From Ensifer sp. IC3342 (GTDB lineage: Bacteria; Pseudomonadota; Alphaproteobacteria; Rhizobiales; Rhizobiaceae), in NCBI RefSeq assembly GCF_020193655.1, contig NZ_JADYVE010000006.1, forward strand, positions 186,001 through 250,000: DNA of 64,000 nucleotides. Reading direction: 5' to 3'. A program made the position numbers and the translations under genes. The stretch's first letter is position 1. Every line of letters starts with the position of its first letter. Positions 1-13,052 of the stretch are shown piece by piece. The notes beneath the pieces were generated by a model, which worked only from the letters and a program-made list of their open reading frames with translations, had not been told where the DNA came from and made no database searches.

Positions 1-431
1 GCGCCGGGCGGATTGTAATTTAATTTTAAAAGCGCGAAATTTCCGGCAATCTTTGGCAAAATCTCTTCCAATATTTGCTGATATGCCCCTTGCGAAGGGG
101 GGCGCTTTCTGGCATAGAGCGCATGAAATAGGACAGGTTTGCTGTCCTATTTCGGTCTAGGGACCGGAACAATCGCCGGAAGGGCCGCAAAATGTGGCTA
201 TCGGCGTGTAGCGCAAGGTGTTTCCGCCGGGTTTCATCCGGTTGTTGACACCTGCCATCAGGATGGTCGCGGGACATTCGTGCCTGGTGCAGCCGCGCTT
301 TATTTGCGACCTGATCAGGATCATGCGACGATAATGCCCGGCTTTGCCGCAGCGCGAAAGGCGCGGACGCGGCGAGGAATGCGCGGGCGGAGGTATGCCC
401 GGAATTTCCGGGTCCAACAGGAGGGAAAACG
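1..431. other. Non-coding region upstream of gltB
   Basis: No convincing gene is present; the short open frames here lack ribosome binding sites and family resemblance. The stretch holds a small GC hairpin at 86-100 (CCCCTT, loop GCG, AAGGGG) and a long perfect inverted repeat at 125-153, described separately. The last bases (AGGAGGG at 420-426) are the ribosome binding site of gltB. The gltBD promoter is probably in this region, but I could not assign -35 and -10 boxes. Confidence 0.6.
125..153. promoter_or_regulatory. 12-bp-arm inverted repeat upstream of gltB
   Basis: The left arm GAAATAGGACAG (125-136) and right arm CTGTCCTATTTC (142-153) are perfectly complementary around a GTTTG loop (137-141). 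It lies about 280 bp before the gltB start. It could be an operator for a dimeric regulator, or the terminator of a gene beyond the left edge. The right arm contains TTT but no long T run, so an operator is at least as likely. Confidence 0.5.
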
Positions 432-5156
<4,725 letters not shown>

Positions 5157-5264
5157 GAGGCCCCGGTGAAACAGGCTCCCGGTTCATCAAAGACTGGTTC
5201 GGGGGCCCCTCACACGCGCTCGTCTGGAGCGCCCGTTCAGACGCGAAGCTTTCAGGATGATACG

Positions 5265-6722
5265 ATGGGTAAGGTAACTGGATTTCTCGAGATCGACCGG
5301 CAGGTGGCAAAGTACCAGCCGGCGTCCGACCGCATCCGCCATTTCCGTGAATTCACTATTCCAATGTCCGACCAGGAGGTGCAGAAGCAGGCCGCGCGCT
5401 GCATGGACTGCGGCATCCCCTACTGCCATGGACCGACCGGCTGCCCGGTGCACAACCAGATTCCCGATTGGAACGACCTCGTCTACAACGGCAACTGGGA
5501 CGAGGCGATCCGCAACCTGCACTCGACCAACAACTTCCCGGAATTCACCGGGCGCGTTTGCCCGGCGCCTTGCGAGGAAGCCTGCACGCTGAACCTTGAG
5601 GATGTGCCGGTCGCGATCAAGACTGTCGAGCAGGCGATCGCCGACAAGGCCTACGAAATGGGATACATCGTGCCGCAGCCGGCCGTCACCAAGACCGGCA
5701 AGAAGGTCGCGATCATCGGGTCGGGTCCGGCCGGCATGGCGGCTGCCCAGCAGCTGGCCCGCGCCGGCCACGAAGTCCATGTCTACGAGCGCGAATCGAA
5801 GCCCGGCGGGCTGCTGCGCTATGGCATTCCGGACTTCAAGATGGAGAAGAACTTCATCGATCGCCGCGTCGAGCAGATGCGGGGCGAGGGCGTGACCTTC
5901 CATTGCGGCATCAATGTCGGTGTCGACCTGCCGGTACAGAAGCTCCTCGATGACAGTGACGCTGTTCTTTATTGCGGCGGCTCCGAGACGCCGCGCGACG
6001 CTGGAATTCCGGGCGTGGAGTTTGCCGGGGTGCACGATGCGATGCCCTATCTGGTGCAGCAGAACCGCCGCGTCGGCCGCGAAAACATCGACAGCGTCGG
6101 CTGGCCGTCCGAACCGATCCTCGCAGGCGGCAAGCACGTCGTCGTCGTCGGCGGTGGCGATACCGCCTCCGACTGCGTCGGCACGGCGTTCCGCCAGGGT
6201 GCGGTCAAGGTGACGCAGCTCGACATTCGTCCGCAGCCGCCGGAAAAGGAGGACAAGCTCGCCGTCTGGCCGTTCTGGGCGACGAAGATGCGCACCTCCT
6301 CCAGCCAGGCGGAAGGTGCTGTCCGCGAGTTCCAGGTTGCCACGCTGGAGTTCATCGGTGACGAGGACGGTGTGCTGACCGGTGTCAAGTGCTGTCAGGT
6401 GGACGAGCGCCGCAAGCCGATCGCCGGAACCGAGTTCATCATCAAGGCCGATCTCGCCTTCATCGCCATTGGTTTCCGCGGTCCTTTGGCTGACAGCGTG
6501 ATCAAGGATCTCGGCGACAAGCTGTCCCTCAACACCGACCGGCGCGGCTCGACCAATGTCGTTGCCAATGAGAAGGACTACAAGACGTCGGTCGACAAGC
6601 TCTGGACCGCCGGCGACGTTCGCCGCGGCCAATCGCTCGTCGTCTGGGCGATCCGCGAAGGCCGCCAGGCGGCACGCGCCATCGACGAAGCATTGATGGG
6701 GTCGAGCGTCCTGCCGCGATAG
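5265..6722 (+). CDS. gltD: Glutamate synthase (NADPH) small subunit
   Basis: This 485-residue subunit takes electrons from NADPH and passes them through FAD and 4Fe-4S clusters to GltB. Near the N-terminus are the cysteine groups CMDCGIPYC...GCP and CPAPCEEAC. The FAD-binding motif is IIGSGPAGMAAA and the NADPH motif is VVVGGGDTASDC. The frame stays open upstream to 5166, but those 33 residues are low-complexity and unlike the family, whereas MGKVTGFLEIDR at 5265 is the usual start. The gltB-gltD gap contains GC-rich complementary stretches (GGCCCC at 5159-5164, GGGGCC at 5202-5207) that could fold as an intercistronic hairpin. The two genes are probably one operon. Confidence 0.96.
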   Translation: MGKVTGFLEIDRQVAKYQPASDRIRHFREFTIPMSDQEVQKQAARCMDCGIPYCHGPTGCPVHNQIPDWNDLVYNGNWDEAIRNLHSTNNFPEFTGRVCPAPCEEACTLNLEDVPVAIKTVEQAIADKAYEMGYIVPQPAVTKTGKKVAIIGSGPAGMAAAQQLARAGHEVHVYERESKPGGLLRYGIPDFKMEKNFIDRRVEQMRGEGVTFHCGINVGVDLPVQKLLDDSDAVLYCGGSETPRDAGIPGVEFAGVHDAMPYLVQQNRRVGRENIDSVGWPSEPILAGGKHVVVVGGGDTASDCVGTAFRQGAVKVTQLDIRPQPPEKEDKLAVWPFWATKMRTSSSQAEGAVREFQVATLEFIGDEDGVLTGVKCCQVDERRKPIAGTEFIIKADLAFIAIGFRGPLADSVIKDLGDKLSLNTDRRGSTNVVANEKDYKTSVDKLWTAGDVRRGQSLVVWAIREGRQAARAIDEALMGSSVLPR

Positions 6723-6756
6723 CGGCTTGCCTCCTTACCTGTCTTTGGGTTTGCCG

Positions 6757-6905
6757 CTCACCCTAACCCTCTCCCCGCAGGCGGGGAGAGGGGACTGAAG
6801 CGGTACTACGAGTACCCGTTGCCGGTAGAGGGAACGAAGGCGGTGCCACGCGCGTCCTTCACCCCGCTTGCGGGGAGAAGGTGCTGGCAAGCGGATGATG
6901 GGCGG
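6757..6905. repeat. Palindromic intergenic element, family R4 (CACCCTAACCCTCTCCCC type)
   Basis: This begins CTCACCCTAACCCTCTCCCCGC and forms CTCTCCCCGC / GCGGGGAGAG. A second hairpin, CCTTCaCCCCGC / GCGGGGaGAAGG, lies at 6856-6880, and the element ends near GCGGATGATGGGC. It fills the space between the convergent gltD and DUF459 genes and may serve as a bidirectional terminator. A second copy of the family at 46776-46986 is interrupted by another element. Confidence 0.75.
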
Positions 6906-6940
6906 AGAAGGCGGCGGCGCTCAGCGAGCTTAGTTCCGCA

Positions 6941-8188
6941 TCAGCGGCCGCTTACTACCGTCTCCGGCTTTGCCAGTCGGAAATCATCGACACGTCCGGG
7001 TGGGGCGGTGACGACCTCGCCTTTCTCGATAAGCAGGTCACGAGGGCTCTTGCCGGTGCTCTTCAAAGGCGCATCGCCTCCGAGCAAAGCGGTCGCGCCG
7101 TCGAGTTCCGGATCAGTCAGGCTGATCGGCTGCGTCTTGACGATATCCTCGTTGGCAAGCGGTGCCGTGACGACCAGGTCCTTCAGTTCCTCGGCGCCCG
7201 GAACGTCGGTCGTGGCGGCAGCCTCGCCGAGCAGTTTGCGGATATCCTTCTCGACATAGAAGGCGAGCTTGCGCTTGCCGGCCTTGGTGAGATTGATGCC
7301 GTCGGAGCCGCGCAGGCGGACCTGCTGGCCGTTGATGTCGGAGCCGGTCAGGACGAATTTGCCGCCCTCGTCGACGAAACCATCCCAGATGTCGATGAAC
7401 TGGCCGCCAGCCTTTTCCACCTCTTCGCGGAAGAGGCCGTTGAACGTCACCATGTCGGCGGTCATGGCGCTCGACTGGAACGGCGGCATGCCGACCCAGA
7501 GAACCGGCAGTCCGTCCTTGCGTGCCAGAGTCGCGAGCGCATTCACGCGCTTGCGGTACTCCTCGGTCCAGAGTTCGGTGCGGAACTGCTCCTTGGTGTC
7601 GCCAATTCGCATCATCTGGCGGTCATTGGCACCGAGGCTGACGACGAGCACGGAGGGTTTCAGCTCCGCCGCATAGTCCGGCAGCATCTTCGGCCAGTCG
7701 AAATAGTCGTTGCGGACAAGGCCCGAGGAGCCGTTGGCGCGCGTCTCGATCACAACCCCCGGCGTCGTTTCGAACGCGGTCTTGAGGCCGTCGCCAAGGC
7801 TGCCGGCAACGAAGTCGCCGACGACCAGGACCTTTTTCGCATCCGGCGATTTTGCGATGACCGGTGCCGGCGGTGGTGTGTCGGCGAGCCGTGGCTTGGC
7901 GCGGCCAGGGCGCGCTCGCTGCGGCTCTGCCGGCTGCTGGCGGCGCTTAAGCACGCGCCGTGGCTGCGGCTGGCGGGGAAAGTCGTATTGCTCCTGGTAA
8001 TAGCGTCTTTGCGGGATGAAGACGCCGAAGAGCCTCTGCAGAACATTCCGCCGCGGGACAGGCTCCTGCGCCTCCGCCACTGTGGCGAAGAAACCGGCAA
8101 AAAGCATTGCCGCCGCCCCCATGAAGATCGGCGCGAAACGAAACGGACGTAAGAGCCGTCTCGCCGGTGCGTTTCTGATTGGTAACAT
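6941..8188 (-). CDS. DUF459 (SGNH-fold) exported protein, catalytic residues missing
   Basis: This is a 415-residue secreted protein with a signal peptide ending AEA-Q near residue 40, an Arg/Pro-rich linker (about 60-110), and an SGNH-hydrolase-like domain of the DUF459 type from about 118. The block III motif GAND is intact (VVSLGANDRQM). Block I reads GDF (124-126) where active members have GDS, and block V reads DGINLT where the catalytic histidine is expected. I infer a non-catalytic, perhaps ligand-binding role in the periplasm. The frame is open to a TTG at 8215, but that lies in a repeat element, so the ATG at 8188 is preferred. It is convergent with gltD. Confidence 0.8.
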   Translation of the reverse strand: MLPIRNAPARRLLRPFRFAPIFMGAAAMLFAGFFATVAEAQEPVPRRNVLQRLFGVFIPQRRYYQEQYDFPRQPQPRRVLKRRQQPAEPQRARPGRAKPRLADTPPPAPVIAKSPDAKKVLVVGDFVAGSLGDGLKTAFETTPGVVIETRANGSSGLVRNDYFDWPKMLPDYAAELKPSVLVVSLGANDRQMMRIGDTKEQFRTELWTEEYRKRVNALATLARKDGLPVLWVGMPPFQSSAMTADMVTFNGLFREEVEKAGGQFIDIWDGFVDEGGKFVLTGSDINGQQVRLRGSDGINLTKAGKRKLAFYVEKDIRKLLGEAAATTDVPGAEELKDLVVTAPLANEDIVKTQPISLTDPELDGATALLGGDAPLKSTGKSPRDLLIEKGEVVTAPPGRVDDFRLAKPETVVSGR

Positions 8189-8210
8189 GATCGCTTTCAC
8201 CGTCGAACGC

Positions 8211-8268
8211 AGCAACTCAAAGTGTTCAGCGACCTTTTGCGCGTCTGATAAGACGCGCGGCGCTGTAG
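8211..8268 (-). repeat. RIME-type element R1 (partial, hairpin 1 only)
   Basis: The sequence contains GACCTTTTGCGCGTCTGATA followed by AGACGCGCGGCGCTGTAG. It is the reverse-orientation first hairpin of the R1 element found about 14 times in this window. It lies directly upstream of the DUF459 gene. Confidence 0.75.
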
Positions 8269-8355
8269 TGCACTCCCACCATACGCCAAATCACGGCGAT
8301 TTGGGATCGAATGATCGGAAATCGCCGTGATCCCGAAAAATCGGGTAACGCCCGG

Positions 8356-9576
8356 TCAGTTGCGCAGGGCGCGCAGGAGATGCTGCGTCGGTTCGCCGTC
8401 CGGCGTTAGACCGTTCTGGGTCTGGAAGGCCTGGATCGCGGCCTTGGAGCCCGAGCCGAAATTGCCGTCGACTTCACCGTTGTAATAACCGAGTTCCTTC
8501 AAGCGGTTCTGCAACTCGAACTTTTCGCTGATATCGAGCGATCCGTCCGGGCGCGGCCAGCGTTGCTGCATACCCGCGTAACCGGCAATCTGGTCGGCCA
8601 GCAGCCCGACGCCAAGCGCATAGGAATCGGAAGCGTTGTAGCGCTTGATGACGAAGAAGTTGCGCGTCATCAGGAAGCCGGGACCGTTGCTGCCGCTCGG
8701 AAGTTTGAGTTCGGCGCGCGTGTTCGGGCTGCGAAAACCCTTGCCATTCGGCCGGAGGAAGCCAAGCGCCGCCCATTGGCCGAGTGTCTTCGTCTGGCCG
8801 GCATATTTCGCTGCATTCGCCGGCGGTACGACTTCGTAACCCCAGGTCTCGCCCGGCTCCCATCCGTTTTTCCTCAACAGGTTGGCTGCCGTGGCCAGTG
8901 CATCCGGGACCGAATTCCAGATGTCGCGGTGCCCGTTTCCGTCGGCATCGACCGCATAAAGCAGGTAGCTCGTCGGAATGAACTGCGTGTGTCCCATGGC
9001 GCCCGCCCAGGATCCGGTCAGTTCGCGCGGGGTGATGTCGCCGCTCTGGAGGATCTTCAACGCCGCGATCAATTGAGTCCTGGCGTATTTGGACCGCTTC
9101 GCATCGGCGTAGGCAAGCGTCGCCAGCGCGCGCGGCACGTAGTGCAGCCGGTCATCCTTCTGGAGGACGGCACCATAGTTCGTTTCCATAGACCAGACTG
9201 CGAGCAGAACGTTCCTGTCGACGCCGAATTGTCGTTCAAGCGCGTTGAGCGTGCGGGCATGCTGGGCGGCCATTTCCTGGCCGATGCGCTTCGTGTACGG
9301 ATTGACACGCGAGTCGATATATTCCCAAATCTTGTGCTTGAACTCGGGCTGGAAGTTCGCCTTTTCGAGGACTGCGGGATCGGGCGTCTTCACGCCGGCG
9401 AAGGCCTTGCGGTAGGTCGCCTGGGTGATGCCGCTCTTGGCGGCGGTCGCGTAAAAATTGTTGATCCAATTCTGGAAGCCCGTGTCTGCATGTGCAGGTG
9501 CTGAACCAAAGGTGGCGGCGGTAACGACGAGGGCGGCGGCGATATGGCTAAAGAACGTGCTGCGGTTTCTGATCAT
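8356..9576 (-). CDS. Lytic murein transglycosylase, MltB family, with peptidoglycan-binding domain
   Basis: This 406-residue exported enzyme should cleave the MurNAc-GlcNAc bond of peptidoglycan to 1,6-anhydro products. A signal peptide covers about residues 1-30 (VVTAATFGSAPAHA). The catalytic domain has the MltB signature with Glu in WSMETNYG, then GSWAGAMGHTQFIPTSY. The C-terminal 70 residues form a PG_binding_1 domain (LQNRLKELGYYNGEVDGNFG). The start ATG at 9576 gives a normal signal peptide. It runs in the same direction as the DUF459 gene, and both are envelope proteins. Confidence 0.92.
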   Translation of the reverse strand: MIRNRSTFFSHIAAALVVTAATFGSAPAHADTGFQNWINNFYATAAKSGITQATYRKAFAGVKTPDPAVLEKANFQPEFKHKIWEYIDSRVNPYTKRIGQEMAAQHARTLNALERQFGVDRNVLLAVWSMETNYGAVLQKDDRLHYVPRALATLAYADAKRSKYARTQLIAALKILQSGDITPRELTGSWAGAMGHTQFIPTSYLLYAVDADGNGHRDIWNSVPDALATAANLLRKNGWEPGETWGYEVVPPANAAKYAGQTKTLGQWAALGFLRPNGKGFRSPNTRAELKLPSGSNGPGFLMTRNFFVIKRYNASDSYALGVGLLADQIAGYAGMQQRWPRPDGSLDISEKFELQNRLKELGYYNGEVDGNFGSGSKAAIQAFQTQNGLTPDGEPTQHLLRALRN

Positions 9577-9789
9577 CAGCTATCGGTTCCGTTTCTCAGC
9601 GAGCGTTCAGCCGGCGTTCATGCCGGACGGAATACTCCGGGTTTGCAATGTCGCCCGCAGCAGGCCGCGAAAGGGTAGCTTGCGGTTCTTCTTCACTCCG
9701 AACAGCGGAAACCGCATCGGATCAGGGAAGAAGCCTACAGAAACGAAGTCAACAAAGTCTTTACCATGAATAAGGCACGTCGTCGTCTT

Positions 9790-9819
9790 TTGCAAAAAAA
9801 TAGCGATCGGCGACTAAAT
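9790..9819 (+). promoter_or_regulatory. Possible sigma-70 promoter of galU
   Basis: TTGCAA (9790-9795) and CTAAAT (9814-9819) are separated by 18 bp in an AT-rich stretch. They resemble the rhizobial CTTGAC-N17-CTATAT pattern only moderately. The implied leader before the galU start is about 50 nt. The remainder of the 299-bp gap 9577-9875 shows nothing else I can name. Confidence 0.3.
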
Positions 9820-9875
9820 CCAATCCAATTTGCCTTTTTCGGGCTAGAGTTGAGAAACACTGCAAGGAGGTGTCT

Positions 9876-10763
9876 ATGACCGACAAGCGTAAAGTCCGCA
9901 AAGCCGTGTTCCCCGTGGCGGGCCTTGGCACGCGTTTCCTGCCGGCAACCAAGGCGGTGCCGAAGGAGATGCTGACGGTGGTGGACAAGCCGGTCATCCA
10001 ATATGTCGTCGACGAGGCGCTGGAAGCGGGCATCGAGCATCTGATCTTTGTGACCGGCCGCAGCAAGGCGGTGATCGAGGACTATTTCGACATTCAGGTC
10101 GAACTCGACCAGACGCTCCGCGAACGGAACAAGAAGGCGGAAATCGAGCTGCTCGAGGGCATATTGCCGAAGGCCGGCACCACCAGTTTCACGCGCCAGC
10201 AGGCGCCGCTCGGTCTCGGCCATGCGGTTTGGTGCGCGCGCGATCTCGTCGGCAATGAACCCTTCGCCCTGCTTTTGCCCGACATGATCATGAAGGGTGA
10301 GAAGGGGTGCCTCAAGGGCATGGTCGAACTCTACGAGCAAAGCGGCGGCAACGTGATCGCCGTTGAGGAATGTGCGCCCGACCAGGCCCACAAATACGGC
10401 ATCGTCGGCGTTGGCGACAAAATCGGCGACGGCTTCAAAATCACCAAGATGGTCGAGAAGCCCGCGCCCGGTACCGCGCCGTCAAACTTCTTCATCAACG
10501 GCCGCTACATCCTGCAGCCTGAGATCTTCCCGATTCTGGAACTGCAGGAGCGCGGCGCCGGCAATGAGATCCAGCTGACCGACGGCATGGTCAAGCTTTC
10601 CGGCGAACAGCCTTTCGCCGCCTATCACTTCCGCGGCGACACCTATGATTGCGGGGCGAAGGACGGGTTCATCCTCGCGAACGTCGCCTTCGCGCTCGAG
10701 CGCGGCGATATTCGTCCCTCCGTCGAAGGGCCGCTGAAGGCATTGCTGCAAAGCCTGCAGTGA
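9876..10763 (+). CDS. galU: UTP--glucose-1-phosphate uridylyltransferase
   Basis: This 295-residue enzyme makes UDP-glucose from UTP and glucose-1-phosphate, the precursor of exopolysaccharide, cyclic glucan and lipopolysaccharide sugars. The nucleotide-binding signature is near the N-terminus ([17 protein letters not shown]), and the VEKP motif, which binds sugar phosphate, is present (MVEKPAPG). AAGGAGG at 9864-9870 is 5 nt from the ATG at 9876, so this start is preferred over the GTG at 9870. In S. meliloti the chromosomal paralogue of exoN (exoN2, from memory) occupies the equivalent place near gltBD. A strong terminator follows. Confidence 0.94.
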   Translation: MTDKRKVRKAVFPVAGLGTRFLPATKAVPKEMLTVVDKPVIQYVVDEALEAGIEHLIFVTGRSKAVIEDYFDIQVELDQTLRERNKKAEIELLEGILPKAGTTSFTRQQAPLGLGHAVWCARDLVGNEPFALLLPDMIMKGEKGCLKGMVELYEQSGGNVIAVEECAPDQAHKYGIVGVGDKIGDGFKITKMVEKPAPGTAPSNFFINGRYILQPEIFPILELQERGAGNEIQLTDGMVKLSGEQPFAAYHFRGDTYDCGAKDGFILANVAFALERGDIRPSVEGPLKALLQSLQ

Positions 10764-10784
10764 TCTCTAACGGATGGCAAATCC

Positions 10785-10811
10785 AGGCCGCGTCGAGAGG
10801 CGCGGCCTTTT
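10785..10811 (+). terminator. Rho-independent terminator of galU
   Basis: AGGCCGCG (10785-10792) pairs with CGCGGCCT (10801-10808) around an 8-nt loop and is followed by TTTT. It lies 22 bp after the galU stop. Confidence 0.88.
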
Positions 10812-10918
10812 CATTGCGACTTCGAAGCGGATGCACATCGCAAGACGGCGCCGGCATTGCTCCTTTGGCGCTGCGCACTGCCCGACGGAGAACCGTTACA
10901 CGATTTTCCGGAAGTGCT

Positions 10919-10970
10919 CCTACGGCACTGCGCGTCTAATCAGACGCGCAAAGGGCGCTGTAGCACCTTA
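10919..10970 (+). repeat. RIME-type element R1 (hairpin 1)
   Basis: This copy has the R1 first-hairpin layout (CTACGGCA...GCGCGTCTAATCAGACGCGC...GCGCTGTAG). It is followed directly by an R2 element, making a mosaic of two families downstream of the beta-barrel gene. Confidence 0.75.
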
Positions 10971-10973
10971 GTT

Positions 10974-11033
10974 CCTTGTTTTTTGCATGTCGTTGTCCCA
11001 AAACCGCTGCACACTTTTGGGCGACATGCACTA
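10974..11033 (+). repeat. Palindromic element R2 abutting the stop codon of the beta-barrel gene
   Basis: The outer arms are TGCATGTCG and CGACATGCA, and the inner arms are CCCAAAA and TTTTGGG. The last three bases, CTA (11031-11033), are the TAG stop codon of the gene on the minus strand. Near-identical copies lie at 38270-38317 and 48284-48338, each also ending on a stop codon. Confidence 0.85.
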
Positions 11034-12470
11034 GCGCCTCAGCGTCAGTCCGACGCCGATGCGAGCGGTATCGGACGATTCGCCGCGGTCTCTGTTCGTC
11101 CGTTCGTAACTGACATCCCCGGTGAGTGCGAGATAGCGAGTCATGTCCCAGGTCAGGCCTGCACCGGTTCGCCAGGTGGCTTCGTCGGAGGATGCAGCAT
11201 CCGAGGGGAAGTCGCTCAGCGTCAGGCTGTTCGACAGGCGGGCAAGCAGCGTCGAGCGCAGTTGGCGGGTGACGATGCTGGTCAGCTCATAGTCGATCGA
11301 GCCTGCTTCGCCCGGTATCGTCGAAGGGTCGAGATAGGTTGCGAGACCGAACAGGACATCGGTACCGCGCTGCGGCGACCAGTTGACGTGTCCGTCCGCC
11401 GAAAGGCCGCGAAGGTCGCCCAGACGGTCGTCGTCGAAACGATAGGTTCCATAGCCGAGTGCGAGTTCGCCGTTGAGCTTCTCCCCCAGATCGACCTCAA
11501 GCCCGGCCCGTCCCGCATAGCTTTGATAGGACCGCTCGAAGCCGAATGCGTCTTGGCGCAGATCGTAGTTCGATTTGCCGACCGAGGCCTCCAGGAAGGG
11601 GATGAGCGCCGGCGAAAGCTCGTAGCCGATACGTCCGGTGAGCACGCCGAGATTGCGGTTGCGGTCCTCTTCCGAAATCGTGGTGCCGTTGTTGAGTTCG
11701 ACGTCGCCATAGGTGCGACGCTCGAAGTCCATGCCGACGGAGCCGCGGATGAGGCCGAAGTCGCGTTCGACCGCGGCGCCAAGCCTATAGATGTTGACGG
11801 CAGATTGGTCTTCGGCGTTGGGGACGGCATTTGGATCGTCGGGGTCCTCGTGCTCGAAGCTGTAACCCGCTCTCAGCCTAGCGGTGGTTTCGTCGCTTAA
11901 GTCGAGGCGCAGTTCCGCGTCGACTTCGGCGCGGGGCTCTTCCTCTCCCTTGCCGGATATGTTGTTCTGCAGCACGCCTTCCCCGGTCACGCTCAGCTGA
12001 TGGCGCGACCAGTCCGACGTCAGGGACCCCTTGAGGCCGGTTTCGAGGAAGCTTCGGCTCTCGCTGCTGCTGCCGTTCTGTTGCCGTTCATGGTTGATGG
12101 TTTCGCTGAGCGCCGGCTTCAGGACGAAGGTACCGATCCGGATGCCCGGTGCCTGGCCCTCGTGGGGGTCGATGCGCGTGCGAAGTCCATCGATTGTCTC
12201 CTCGCGCCGGTTCAGGCGATTGAAGTCCTCGTCGAGCGCCGGGGGAAGATCGCTGGCGGCAACGGCGCCGGTCGTTTGCGGGTCGGTGATCGCGGCGGTA
12301 TTTCCTGTTACCCCGGTGATACTTGTTGTGGTGCTAGCAATCGACGGATTGTCGAGGCTTTGCGCGCCGGCGGGCATGCTGGCGAAGATGGCGCAGCCCG
12401 CCAGGAGGCATGCCCGCATCCTCGGACGCGAGGCGCCCGCCGTGATCGAGCGTGTAGTTTTGGGCCCCAT
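11031..12470 (-). CDS. Outer-membrane beta-barrel protein (BBP2-type porin-like family)
   Basis: This exported protein has a start at 12470 (479 residues) that gives a cationic region and signal peptide ending ASMPAGAQS. The frame is open to 12581, but those residues do not resemble a signal sequence. After a Ser/Thr-rich segment, most of the protein is alternating amphipathic strands with aromatic ends (GRIGYELSPALIPFLEASVG, ALTGDVSYERTNRDRGESSD) and ends RIGVGLTLRR, as in beta-barrels assembled by the Bam complex. The substrate is unknown. The stop codon lies in an R2 palindrome that may end or protect the transcript. Family assignment is by overall pattern. Confidence 0.75.
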   Translation of the reverse strand: MGPKTTRSITAGASRPRMRACLLAGCAIFASMPAGAQSLDNPSIASTTTSITGVTGNTAAITDPQTTGAVAASDLPPALDEDFNRLNRREETIDGLRTRIDPHEGQAPGIRIGTFVLKPALSETINHERQQNGSSSESRSFLETGLKGSLTSDWSRHQLSVTGEGVLQNNISGKGEEEPRAEVDAELRLDLSDETTARLRAGYSFEHEDPDDPNAVPNAEDQSAVNIYRLGAAVERDFGLIRGSVGMDFERRTYGDVELNNGTTISEEDRNRNLGVLTGRIGYELSPALIPFLEASVGKSNYDLRQDAFGFERSYQSYAGRAGLEVDLGEKLNGELALGYGTYRFDDDRLGDLRGLSADGHVNWSPQRGTDVLFGLATYLDPSTIPGEAGSIDYELTSIVTRQLRSTLLARLSNSLTLSDFPSDAASSDEATWRTGAGLTWDMTRYLALTGDVSYERTNRDRGESSDTARIGVGLTLRR

Positions 12471-12545
12471 GCGCCGTCTGTCCGCGAAAACGTGATTGCA
12501 ATCGTTTCGCAACCGTAAAGGCGCGTGGTTAACCAATCGTTTCCA

Positions 12546-12571
12546 AAAGGAAAATCCGGTTTCAGGACCGG
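12546..12571 (-). terminator. Probable terminator of the SPFH-NfeD operon
   Basis: On the minus strand, CCGGT-(6 nt)-ACCGG is followed by ATTTTCCTTTT. The stem is short, but the T-rich tail and the position 16 bp after the nfeD stop fit a terminator. Confidence 0.5.
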
Positions 12572-12586
12572 GTTCCCGCAATTCGC

Positions 12587-13042
12587 TCAGGCGCGCTCCA
12601 CGGTGAGATGCCGGCCCTTGCTCGCCACAATGCGCACACGCGTGCCGACCGGCAGATCCGGCCCTTCGACTGCCCAGGTCGTGTCGTCCAGGCGCACGCG
12701 TCCCCGACCCTCGGCGATCGGTTGCTCAAGCACCGCCGTGCGGCCAACGAGGCCTTCGCCACGCTTGTTGAGCAGCGGCTCGTCGCTGTCGACCGAGGAG
12801 GAGACGAAGCGCCGCCCGATCAGCACCGCGAACACCGAATGCAACGCGAAGACGACGACCTGGATCTCCCAGACCCAGAATGCCGTATCCCAGAGGAGGA
12901 GGGACAGGCTGCCGGTAGCGAGCGCTGCGAACCCGATCCAGACCAGAAAGACCCCCGGCGCCACCAATTCCGCCGCCAGCAGGACAAGGCCGAGCACCCA
13001 CCAGCTCCAGGGTCCGAGTTCTAGGACGATGCGTGCGATCAT
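12587..13042 (-). CDS. NfeD-family membrane protein
   Basis: This 151-residue partner of an SPFH protein has two or three N-terminal membrane segments (WWVLGLVLLAAELVAPGVFL, VWIGFAALATGSLSLLLW, VVVFALHSVFAVLIG) and a C-terminal OB-fold domain (LVGRTAVLEQPIAEGRGRVR...VGTRVRIVASKGRHLTVERA). It is the short, protease-less form. The start at 13042 is 10 bp after the SPFH stop; an upstream extension of the frame overlaps that gene and is rejected. The pair belongs to the QmcA-YbbJ type of operon, thought to organise membrane microdomains. Confidence 0.88.
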   Translation of the reverse strand: MIARIVLELGPWSWWVLGLVLLAAELVAPGVFLVWIGFAALATGSLSLLLWDTAFWVWEIQVVVFALHSVFAVLIGRRFVSSSVDSDEPLLNKRGEGLVGRTAVLEQPIAEGRGRVRLDDTTWAVEGPDLPVGTRVRIVASKGRHLTVERA

Positions 13043-13052
13043 GGGGAAGCCC

